Shown here: positions 1 to 5,067 of the stretch, one piece after another
How the letters are laid out: each line of letters begins with the position of its first letter
Position numbering within the stretch: the stretch's first letter is position 1
Assembly: GCA_014799525.1 (NCBI GenBank)
Contig: JAAVHW010000046.1
Span: forward strand, 1-5,333
Direction: 5' to 3'
DNA length: 5,333 nucleotides
Origin: Clostridiales bacterium
GTDB taxonomy: Bacteria > Bacillota > Clostridia > Christensenellales > CAG-917
Notes under the pieces: generated by a model
What the model was told of the DNA's origin: nothing
The model's input: the letters and a program-made list of their open reading frames with translations, nothing else
Databases searched by the model: none
Made by a program: the position numbers and the translations under genes

Positions 1-3000
1 TGCCGAAGTCCTTGAGGCTGAACCGATTGAAGATGATGAGTTCGAGGCGGAAATACTTGAAGCCGAGGCTGTGGACGAATCTGACGATGAGCTTGAAGCA
101 GAAATTCTTGACGCGGAAGTCGTTGAGGATGAAGTTGAGGGCGAGCCTGTAAACGTGACCGAAGACGATGAAGTTTTGGATGTCGAGGTTCTCGACGCCG
201 AAGCCGTTGAGGAAGAGGTAGAGGAAGAGCCTAAGAAGCTTAGCTGGAGAGAGCGCCGTAAGCTCAAGAAAGCTCAAAAGAAAGCGGCTAAGGCTGAAGA
301 AGAGGAAATTTTTGAAGCCGAGGAGCTTGAAGATTTTGAAACTCCGCAGGAAACGGAAATTTTCGAGGCTGAGGCACTTGGGGAGGACGACGAGCAGGAA
401 GTGCTTGATGCCGAAGTCCTTGAGGCTGAACCGATTGAAGATGATGAAGTAGAGGAAGAAGCGGCGGCAGAGCTTGAAAACGAGCCTGTCAATGCTGCTG
501 AGGATGAGCAGGTCTATGAAGCCGAGGTGCTTGAAGCAGAGCTTGTAGACGCATCCGATGACGAAGAGATATATGAAGCGGAAGTTCTCGAGGCTGAGGT
601 TTTAGACGAAGAGCCTATTGAGAACGAGCTTTACGAAGAGGAAGAGCCTAAGAAGCTTAGCTGGAGAGAGCGTCGTGCGCTCAAGAAGGCTCAAAAGAAA
701 GCGGCAAAGGCTGAAGAGCTCGAAGAGGAAGAGGCTGTAGAGGCTGAACCCGAAGAGGACGTAGCAGAAGCCGAAATTCTTGAGGCAGAGCCTGTCGCAG
801 AGTCTGATGACGAGGAAGTGTTTGAGGCAGAGGTCTTGGATGCTGAAGTTGTAGAAGATGATGAGGCAGAAGAGCCTGCAGAGGAAGTTGCGCTTGAAAA
901 TGAAGCTGTCAATGCAACCGAGGACGAGGAAGTCCTCGAGGCGGAGGTGCTTGAGGCCGAACCCATCGAAGATGATGAGTTTGCGGATGATGCCGAAGTT
1001 CTTAACGCGGAAGCCGTTGAAGAGCCAGCCGAGGAAGAGGAGCTTGAAGAAGAGCCAAAAAAGCTTAGCTGGAGAGAGCGTCGCGCACTCAAGAAAGCTC
1101 AAAAGAAGGCAGCAAAGGAAGAGCCTGTAGAAGAGGAGCTTGAAGCCGACGTCGTCGAGGCTGAACCCGTAGAGGATATTGCAGAAGCAGAAATACTCGA
1201 GGCAGAGCCTGTTGACGAGTTTGATGACGGTGAAGTGTTCGAGGCGGAAGTTCTTGAGGCTGAACCGATTGAAGATGATGAAATAGAGGAAGAAGCTGCG
1301 GCGGAGCTTGAAGAAGAGCCTGTTGCAGAGAATGAAGAGGAGGCTTCGCTTGAGAGCGAGCCTGTGAACGCGGCAGAGGATGACGAGGAAGTGTTCGAGG
1401 CTGAAGTCCTTGATGCAGAAGTTGTCGCAGATGACGAGTTTGTGGATGATGCCGAAGTTTACGAGGCAGAAGCCGTTGAAGAGCCAGTTGAGGAAGAGGG
1501 GCTTGAAGAAGAGCCAAAAAAGCTTAGCTGGAGAGAGCGTCGCGCACTCAAAAAGGCACAAAAGAAAGCCGCTAAGGCAGAGCCTGTAGAAGAGGAACTT
1601 GAAGCTGACGTCGTCGAGGCTGAACCCGTAGAGGATATAGCTGAAGCAGAAATACTTGAGACAGAGCCTGTTGACGAGTTTGATGACGGTGAAGTGTTTG
1701 AGGCGGAAGTTCTTGAGGCTGAACCGATTGAAGATGATGAGCTTGTCGCAGAAGCAGATGTTGTCGAAGCGGAAGCCGTTGAAACTGACGTAGAAACCGC
1801 ACCCGTTGCAGAAGATGAAGAAGAAAATGCTTTCTATGTTGAACCCCTCGAGGATGACGGTGAGGATGCAGAAATAGCACCCGAGCCCGTAGCAGTAGCT
1901 GAGCCAGTTGCAGAGAACGAGGACGAGGAAGACGTGCTCGTTGAGGTTGAGCCTCTTGAAGAAGAGGAAGATGCGGAAGTAGCACCCGAACCTGTTGCGG
2001 TAGCTGAACCAGTTGCAGAGAATGAGGACGAGGAAGACGTGCTTGTCGCAGTTGAACCTCTTGAAGACGAAGAGGATGCGGAAGTCGCACCCGAACCCGT
2101 TGCAGTTGTTGAACCAGTTGCAGAGAATGAGGAAGAGGAAGACGTACTTGTTGCGGTCGAACCTCTTGAAGATGAAGAGGATGCAGAGATAGCACCCGAG
2201 CCCGTTGCTGTAGCTGAACCAGTTGCAGAGAACGAAGAAGAGGAAGACGTACTTGTTGCGGTTGAACCTATTGAAGATGAAGAAGATGCAGAAATAGCCC
2301 CCGAACCCGTTGCAGTAGCTGAGCCAGTTGCAGAAAATGAGGACGAGGAAGACGTGCTTGTTGCAGTCGAACCTCTTGAAGACGAGGAAGATGCGGAAGT
2401 AGCACCCGAACCCGTTGCAGTTGTTGAACCAGTTGCAGAGAACGAGGACGAGGAAGACGTGCTTGTCGCAGTTGAACCTCTTGAAGATGAGGAAGATGCT
2501 GAAATAGCACCCGAACCCGTTGCTGTTGCTGAACCAGTTGCAGAGAATGAGGACGAGGAAGACGTACTCGTTGCTGTTGAACCCCTCGAAGATGAGGAAG
2601 AGGATGCGGAGATAGCTCCTGCACCTGTCGCAGCGGCTGAACCTGTACAAGAGCCCGTTGTGCAAGCTGCGCCAGTTGCACAGCCTGCACCAGTTGCACA
2701 ACCCGTACAACCTGCACCTGTAGCACAACCAGTACAGCAAGCACCTATAGCTCAACCAGTTTATGAGCCAGTACAAGAAGCTCCTGCACCAGTTGCACAA
2801 CCAGTGCAAGAAGTTGCGCCTGTAGCGCAGCCAGTGCAGCAAGCTCCGATTGCTCAACCTGTACAACCTGCACCTGTTGCACAGCCTGTGCAAGAGATAC
2901 AGCCTGCACCTGTAGCGGTGGCAGAGCCGATTCAAGAAGCAGTTGTTGAAGCACAGCCTGTAGCGGTGGCTGAGCCCGTGCAACCTGCTGTAGCTGAGCC

Positions 3001-4258
3001 TGTCCAAGTTGCAGAGCCTGTACAAGAGCCTGCTGCTCCGCAAGCCGTTGACCAATGGCAAAGACCGACTGTCTTGATGTGGCGTAGAAAGGCTGGTACG
3101 GAATATGTAAATGATGACGAGCCTATCACGGACGAGAGTGCAAACCGTGTTGCACCTGCGCAGCCTGCACCTATGTTTGAACAGGTTGCTCCTGCAAGAC
3201 CTGTCGCACCTGCACAGCCCGTAGCGCCTGCAAGAGAACAACAAGCGTACGCGCCTGTTTCAGAATATGCGGCGAAGGTAAATGAGCCTGTTGCTGAAAA
3301 GGAATACGAGTTTGAAGCTGCACCTGTTGCAAGACAGGAATTCGAGGCAGAGGTTGAGGCTGAGCCGATAATGGCAGAGCCGAAGTATGCACCTGCATTT
3401 GAGCAGGTACAGGAAGCTGCGCCTGTCGAAAGAGCGGTGCCAGAGGTGAGAGCGGATATTGAGCCGATGCCCAAGAACGTAGCTCCTCAACCGATTGAGT
3501 TTGAGCAGCCTGCACCCACGGCGCAGTCTAAGCCCAATATTGACTTTGCACCCAAGATGGATATTGCACCGAAGGCGAGCGAACAGCCTGCGCGCGAGCT
3601 TGAAAAAGCTGCGCCTGCGCCTATTGCTGCGGCAGATGCATATGAGGATGAGGAAGTCGAAATTGACGACGGCGTTGAAATCCGTACGATGGTTATGGGT
3701 GACAAAACTCATTACGTTATTACAAAATACAACAAGAGCTTCCCTGCAAAGCTTTCGCAGTGCCATGATGACGCAAAGGTTTACTACAACGTTCTTAAGA
3801 ACTACCTGCTGTCATACGACGGCGTAACGTCGCGCATGAGCTGGGGCAAGGAAACGTTCCGCTTCGGCAAGAAGTCCTTGGTGAAGATAAAGGCCTGCGG
3901 CAAGACGGTTGGCGTGTGCTTTGCGTTGCATCCAGATGATTATATTGGCACAAAGTACAAGATGGAAAGCGTAGGACACAAGTCCGCATACGTTGATACT
4001 CCGTGCCTGTACAGGATTGAAAATGCAACACGCCTTGAATACTGCAAGGAGCTTATCGACAAGATTATGCATGAAAAGGGCGCGCATAGAAACTTCAAGG
4101 CGAAGTCGATTGACTTTGCAAGCGAGTTCCCATATGCAACGAAGAAGGAGCTTATGGAGCGCGGACTTGTCAAGCCAGTGGTTGTCATGGGTGAATTGAC
4201 TGCAACGGAGTTGAAGGCAATTGGCGGCATTGAGGGCTTGATGAACTCAATAAAGTAA
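1..4258 (+). CDS. Giant acidic repeat protein with a C-terminal Clostridia-type domain (5' partial)
   Basis: The frame is open at the left edge (first full codon at 2) and ends at TAA 4256-4258, giving 1418 residues. A GTG at 71 could be taken as the start, but the 23 codons before it encode the same acidic repeat (AEVLEAEPIEDDE) and no ribosome binding site precedes it, so the true start lies outside the window. Numbered from nt 2, the regions are: acidic large repeats with four basic segments (1-599); a divergent unit and seven 35-residue tandem repeats (600-871); Pro/Ala/Gln/Val-rich stretch (872-1015); Trp/Arg island (1017-1041); mixed Pro/Ala/Glu linker (to about 1225); compact C-terminal domain (1226-1418). 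No membrane segment is visible, but the N-terminus is missing, so a signal peptide or anchor cannot be excluded. Function unknown; a long charged spacer or scaffold displaying a folded module is an inference. That the frame is real is shown by protein-level repeat conservation despite many synonymous differences. Confidence 0.95.
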   Translation, partial: AEVLEAEPIEDDEFEAEILEAEAVDESDDELEAEILDAEVVEDEVEGEPVNVTEDDEVLDVEVLDAEAVEEEVEEEPKKLSWRERRKLKKAQKKAAKAEEEEIFEAEELEDFETPQETEIFEAEALGEDDEQEVLDAEVLEAEPIEDDEVEEEAAAELENEPVNAAEDEQVYEAEVLEAELVDASDDEEIYEAEVLEAEVLDEEPIENELYEEEEPKKLSWRERRALKKAQKKAAKAEELEEEEAVEAEPEEDVAEAEILEAEPVAESDDEEVFEAEVLDAEVVEDDEAEEPAEEVALENEAVNATEDEEVLEAEVLEAEPIEDDEFADDAEVLNAEAVEEPAEEEELEEEPKKLSWRERRALKKAQKKAAKEEPVEEELEADVVEAEPVEDIAEAEILEAEPVDEFDDGEVFEAEVLEAEPIEDDEIEEEAAAELEEEPVAENEEEASLESEPVNAAEDDEEVFEAEVLDAEVVADDEFVDDAEVYEAEAVEEPVEEEGLEEEPKKLSWRERRALKKAQKKAAKAEPVEEELEADVVEAEPVEDIAEAEILETEPVDEFDDGEVFEAEVLEAEPIEDDELVAEADVVEAEAVETDVETAPVAEDEEENAFYVEPLEDDGEDAEIAPEPVAVAEPVAENEDEEDVLVEVEPLEEEEDAEVAPEPVAVAEPVAENEDEEDVLVAVEPLEDEEDAEVAPEPVAVVEPVAENEEEEDVLVAVEPLEDEEDAEIAPEPVAVAEPVAENEEEEDVLVAVEPIEDEEDAEIAPEPVAVAEPVAENEDEEDVLVAVEPLEDEEDAEVAPEPVAVVEPVAENEDEEDVLVAVEPLEDEEDAEIAPEPVAVAEPVAENEDEEDVLVAVEPLEDEEEDAEIAPAPVAAAEPVQEPVVQAAPVAQPAPVAQPVQPAPVAQPVQQAPIAQPVYEPVQEAPAPVAQPVQEVAPVAQPVQQAPIAQPVQPAPVAQPVQEIQPAPVAVAEPIQEAVVEAQPVAVAEPVQPAVAEPVQVAEPVQEPAAPQAVDQWQRPTVLMWRRKAGTEYVNDDEPITDESANRVAPAQPAPMFEQVAPARPVAPAQPVAPAREQQAYAPVSEYAAKVNEPVAEKEYEFEAAPVARQEFEAEVEAEPIMAEPKYAPAFEQVQEAAPVERAVPEVRADIEPMPKNVAPQPIEFEQPAPTAQSKPNIDFAPKMDIAPKASEQPARELEKAAPAPIAAADAYEDEEVEIDDGVEIRTMVMGDKTHYVITKYNKSFPAKLSQCHDDAKVYYNVLKNYLLSYDGVTSRMSWGKETFRFGKKSLVKIKACGKTVGVCFALHPDDYIGTKYKMESVGHKSAYVDTPCLYRIENATRLEYCKELIDKIMHEKGAHRNFKAKSIDFASEFPYATKKELMERGLVKPVVVMGELTATELKAIGGIEGLMNSIK
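230..1576 (+). other. Four basic segments, consensus KKLSWRERRxLKKAQKKAAK
   Basis: The copies, each preceded by Pro, span 230-292, 647-709, 1055-1117 and 1514-1576. Each has about 11 Lys/Arg in 21 residues, one Trp, and very few acidic residues, set inside sequence that is otherwise nearly half Glu/Asp. The spacing of Leu, Trp and Ala against Lys/Arg is compatible with an amphipathic helix. They could bind nucleic acid, membrane or the acidic blocks of the same protein; none of these is shown by the sequence. The xLKK position is Lys in copy 1 and Ala in copies 2-4. Confidence 0.9.
971..1740 (+). repeat. Recent in-frame duplication with a 459-base offset
   Basis: Sequence from about 971 to 1281 is repeated at about 1430 to 1740 with a constant offset of 459 bases (153 codons). 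By eye, 1142-1281 and 1601-1740 differ at about six of 140 positions, clearly closer than the other large units are to each other. The duplication includes basic segments 3 and 4. It looks like the youngest expansion of the large-repeat region and keeps the frame. Confidence 0.75.
1799..2614 (+). repeat. Seven tandem 105-base (35-residue) acidic repeats plus a divergent first unit
   Basis: Units begin at 1877, 1982, 2087, 2192, 2297, 2402 and 2507, exactly 105 bases apart. The last unit (2507-2614) is 108 bases, with one extra Glu. A shortened divergent unit of 26 codons (1799-1876, with AFYVEPLEDD) precedes them. Each unit reads roughly APEPVAVAEPVAENE, then acidic residues, then DVLVAVEPLEDEEDAE. 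Protein identity is very high, while codons vary at third positions (gaa/gag, ctt/ctc, gtt/gtc/gta). Each unit pairs a Pro/Val/Ala half with a Glu/Asp half. An exact in-frame unit is prone to gain or loss by recombination without breaking the frame. Confidence 0.95.
2615..3046 (+). repeat. Pro/Ala/Gln/Val-rich low-complexity stalk (APVAQPVQ-type)
   Basis: About 144 codons are built almost only from Pro, Ala, Val, Gln and some Glu, with irregular units such as APVAQPVQ, QAPIAQPV and VAVAEPVQ. Charge drops sharply compared with the preceding acidic repeats. Such Pro-spaced sequence usually forms an extended, flexible linker. The 3' end regains AEPVQ blocks that echo the VAVAEPV half of the 35-residue repeat, suggesting the two repeat types share an origin. 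Confidence 0.9.
3677..4255 (+). other. Compact C-terminal domain of an uncharacterised Clostridia family
   Basis: Residues 1226-1418 (numbered from nt 2) are the only part with normal globular composition: aromatic residues, Cys, Lys and mixed hydrophobics. Landmarks in order are FPAKLSQ (1247 on), LLSYDGVTSRMSW (1269-1281), GKTVGVCFALHPDDYIGTKY (1300-1319), DTPCLYRI (1332-1339), a helix-like LEYCKELIDKIM, and EFPYATKKELMERGLVKP (1375-1392). I recall similar signatures (FxAKL, SRxSW, GKTLxLYLALDPxxY, TKY, TPCLYRI, EKGLIK) at the C-terminus of, or as multiple copies in, many hypothetical Clostridia proteins with long disordered Glu/Pro-rich regions. That is from memory, not from a search, and I know no assigned function. 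A single copy is present here. Confidence 0.7.
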
Positions 4259-4300
4259 GACCGAAGCTCAAAATTGGCAGAGGGAAAAACAACAAATAAG

Positions 4301-4333
4301 CGCCAAGCCGCCGTGATGAGCGGCGGCAAGGCG
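4301..4333 (+). terminator. Strong GC-rich hairpin 42 bases after the giant gene
   Basis: CGCC (4301-4304) pairs with GGCG (4330-4333). After a symmetric AA/AA internal loop (4305-4306 and 4328-4329), GCCGCCG (4307-4313) pairs with CGGCGGC (4321-4327) around the 7-base loop TGATGAG. This gives 11 base pairs, all G-C. There is no T run afterwards (AAGGAATAGCC follows), so it is not a textbook intrinsic terminator. It may be a 3'-end stabiliser or a factor-assisted terminator for the giant gene's transcript. Confidence 0.45.
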
Positions 4334-4347
4334 AAGGAATAGCCTAT

Positions 4348-4434
4348 ATGGAAAATGAAGGAGGAGTTTTGAAGCGCTCCGATAAATCCATAAATTGTCA
4401 GTCACAAAAATTTTGTGAAATTGACAATATTTAA
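4348..4434 (+). other. Possible tiny ORF (28 codons) over an otherwise orphan Shine-Dalgarno
   Basis: A perfect AGGAGG (4359-4364) lies four bases before a TTG at 4369. That codon is in frame with an ATG at 4348, which has a weak AAGGA (4334-4338) ahead of it. From the TTG the peptide is 21 residues (LKRSDKSINCQSQKFCEIDN plus Ile); from the ATG it is 28. The 3' half of the ORF is the AT-rich palindrome at 4391-4433, so its codons may simply reflect that structure. A leader peptide or a decayed gene start are both possible; the evidence is weak. Confidence 0.15.
4391..4433. promoter_or_regulatory. Long AT-rich imperfect palindrome
   Basis: The core TCACAAA (4402-4408) pairs with TTTGTGA (4412-4418) around three bases. 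TTGTCA (4395-4400) pairs with TGACAA (4422-4427), with a one-base bulge on the left and AAT on the right. TAAA (4391-4394) pairs with TTTA (4430-4433), with two bases bulged. That is 17 pairs over 43 bases. Being AT-rich and overlapping a TTGACA box, it fits a dimeric-regulator operator better than a terminator, though it could also be a weak bidirectional terminator. The regulator is unknown. Confidence 0.45.
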
Positions 4435-4448
4435 GGTTATTTTAATAA
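4421..4448 (+). promoter_or_regulatory. Candidate promoter, TTGACA with AT-rich -10 region
   Basis: A perfect -35 hexamer TTGACA (4421-4426) is followed by AT-rich sequence. The -10 options are imperfect: TAATAA (4443-4448) at 16 bases matches three of six consensus bases, and TTTAAT (4441-4446) matches five of six but at a short 14-base spacing. The -35 lies in the right arm of the palindrome, which would allow repression by occlusion. No convincing gene follows closely, so any transcript would be non-coding or a very long leader. Confidence 0.25.
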
Positions 4449-4856
4449 ACGTATTATATATATAAGGTATAAAACGAGAAATGCGTGGCAAGATGTGCAG
4501 TGGCATAGAAGAGCGCATAACAAACGATAGCAAATGTTGGCAAAAAAGCAAGAATGTTGAAAAACATGAAGAACGGTGCTAAAATATAGCGTGTCTGAAA
4601 ATGCAAAATGTTGTCAACAGGCGGAAAATAAACAAAAAAAATTGTAGGAAGTAGCGAATATAGGCAAAACGTGTAACAGCATAAAATCGGCATTCTAATG
4701 AGCCGAAATTATAAATGCAGAAGCGATTGTGGGTAATTTTAGGAGGCTGTTACGCGACTATATGGGAGCGTAAAAGCGGACAGGTTGCGCACGGTTGCGC
4801 ATTTGTGGTTGCTGGGGTAAATTGAAAACATTTGGAGCGGAGCGCAATGGCGAGCT
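4449..4856. other. Non-coding stretch, no supported gene
   Basis: All plus-strand frames are short. The longest I followed is 33 codons from ATG 4481 to TAA 4582, with no ribosome binding site. A 79-codon hydrophobic minus-strand frame (4693 down to 4454) has no Shine-Dalgarno and is explained by purine-rich plus-strand composition. Small items present are the inverted repeat TGTTG-T-CAACA (4609-4619), the hairpin TCGGC/GCCGA (4687-4691 with 4702-4706), AGGAGG at 4741-4746 followed only by a four-codon frame (ATG 4762), and the GGTTGCGCA duplication. The AT-rich first part changes to a GC-richer part after about 4740. Confidence 0.6.
4783..4801 (+). repeat. Direct repeat GGTTGCGCA, two copies one base apart
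   Basis: GGTTGCGCA occurs at 4783-4791 and 4793-4801, a 10-base period, and the core GGTTGC recurs at 4807-4812. Each 9-mer contains the palindrome TGCGCA. A one-turn spacing on the same helix face fits tandem protein-binding sites, but a simple slippage duplication is equally possible. Confidence 0.6.
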
Positions 4857-4886
4857 GTGACAATGTAAATAAAGAAGCAATATATA
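4857..4886 (+). promoter_or_regulatory. Candidate promoter for the exported-protein gene
   Basis: GTGACA (4857-4862, five of six matches to TTGACA) is followed after 18 bases by TATATA (4881-4886). An alternative -10, TATAAA (4883-4888), has a better match but a 20-base spacing. Transcription would begin near 4893, just before the first GNRA-type hairpin, giving a leader of about 175 bases to the ATG at 5068. The -35 overlaps one of the TGACAAT heptamers. No other promoter-like pair closer to 5068 looked better. Confidence 0.35.
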
Positions 4887-4895
4887 AATGATTGA

Positions 4896-5061
4896 AGCCG
4901 AAAGGCTAAGACGGACGCGGAAGCCGAGAGGCGGAAGTGATAGAAGCACCGAAAGGCAAAGATAATGCCGAAAGGCAGAGGTTGGAGCTGAAAGCAAACA
5001 GAAATTGCGGACGGTGACAATGAACAAAAGTAAACAGGAACAAGATTTTCCGAGAGGAGAG
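4896..5061 (+). promoter_or_regulatory. Purine-rich leader with repeated CCGARAGG (GNRA-type) hairpins
   Basis: The octamer CCGAAAGG occurs at 4898-4905, 4949-4956 and 4968-4975, and CCGAGAGG at 4924-4931 and 5050-5057. Stems are AGCC/GGCT (4896-4907), GCC/GGC (4923-4932), TGCC/GGCA (4966-4977) and, with G-T pairs, TTTTCC/GGAGAG (5046-5061). The copy at 4949 keeps only two pairs. A related GCT-GAA-AGC lies at 4987-4995. All loops in the octamers fit GNRA (GAAA or GAGA). The last hairpin includes the AGGAG ribosome binding site of the next gene, so it could limit translation. The first four stems are short and individually weak. The alternative is decayed coding sequence: short frames (for example 4888-4965, 25 codons) are present, but none is convincing. 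Confidence 0.5.
5055..5059 (+). promoter_or_regulatory. Ribosome binding site AGGAG that sets the start at 5068
   Basis: AGGAG at 5055-5059 lies eight bases before ATG 5068. An in-frame ATG at 5020 would add 16 residues (MNKSKQEQDFPRGENV) but has only a weak GGACGG ahead of it, and would push the signal peptide's basic end inward. The site therefore decides for 5068. Confidence 0.85.
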
Positions 5062-5067
5062 AATGTT

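Larger units (their letters stand above)
1..1798 (+). repeat. Large acidic repeats, about 136-153 codons each, with a basic segment per repeat
   Basis: Each large unit runs through acidic blocks such as EAEVLEAEPIEDDE and EAEILEAEPV, then a recurring VNxxEDxE tract (for example EPVNAAEDE), more acidic blocks, and finally a basic segment. The basic segments begin at 230, 647, 1055 and 1514, so the unit length is 417, 408 and 459 bases. The first 39 bases of the window match 409-447 exactly, an offset of 408, so at least one more copy extends upstream. After the fourth basic segment a fifth unit begins but fades after about 1745 into the next repeat type. Within units there is a loose short period of about 7-8 residues. 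The region is almost free of aromatic residues outside the basic segments, so it is probably disordered or an extended charged helix. Confidence 0.9.
4394..5021. repeat. Four dispersed copies of heptamer TGACAAT / ATTGTCA
   Basis: ATTGTCA lies at 4394-4400; TGACAAT lies at 4422-4428, 4858-4864 and 5015-5021. The last two are part of a longer shared GTGACAATG. The first two are the outer arms of the AT-rich palindrome. Two copies overlap candidate -35 boxes (TTGACA 4421, GTGACA 4857), which may explain part of the enrichment. Confidence 0.4.

Noticed and set aside
274..492. Minus-strand Ser-rich frames, such as 274-492 and 691-1092
   Set aside because: They are the out-of-frame complement of GAA/GAG codons (TTC/CTC read as TCx, Ser); a composition artefact.
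602..3244. Minus-strand open frame of 880 codons
   Set aside because: It lies wholly antisense to the repeat gene. The GAA/GAG/GTT-rich sense codons avoid antisense stops, and the product is a Phe/Leu/Cys/Arg-rich shadow with no ribosome binding site or recognisable domain.
71..4258. GTG at 71 as the start of the giant gene
   Set aside because: The frame stays open to the left edge, the upstream codons encode the same repeat, and no ribosome binding site precedes 71.
4481..4582. Plus-strand 33-codon frame starting MRGKMCSGIEE
   Set aside because: There is no ribosome binding site, the codon use is unlike the neighbours, and no pattern suggests a real peptide.
4454..4693. Minus-strand hydrophobic 79-codon frame with a TATAAT (complement of 4708-4713) just upstream
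   Set aside because: There is no Shine-Dalgarno, no good -35 at the right spacing, and the hydrophobic residues are expected from the complement of a purine-rich strand. I would reconsider if relatives conserve it.
4687..4706. TCGGC/GCCGA hairpin as a terminator
   Set aside because: The stem has only five pairs with a 10-base loop. The only T-rich flank is on the minus strand, and no supported minus-strand gene ends there.
4847..4991. Chain of tiny overlapping frames (14, 25 and 8 codons) joined by ATGA and TAATG
   Set aside because: The overlaps look like translational coupling, but the peptides are tiny and Arg/Lys-rich from purine-rich DNA. The hairpin array explains the sequence better.
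4896..5010. Known riboswitch (cyclic-di-GMP-I or glycine class)
   Set aside because: Fragments such as GGACGC, GAAGCC and ACCGAAAGGCAAAG recall those classes, but the conserved cores (ACGCAAAGCC with its partner, or the CTCTCAGG segment) are missing and the order does not fit.
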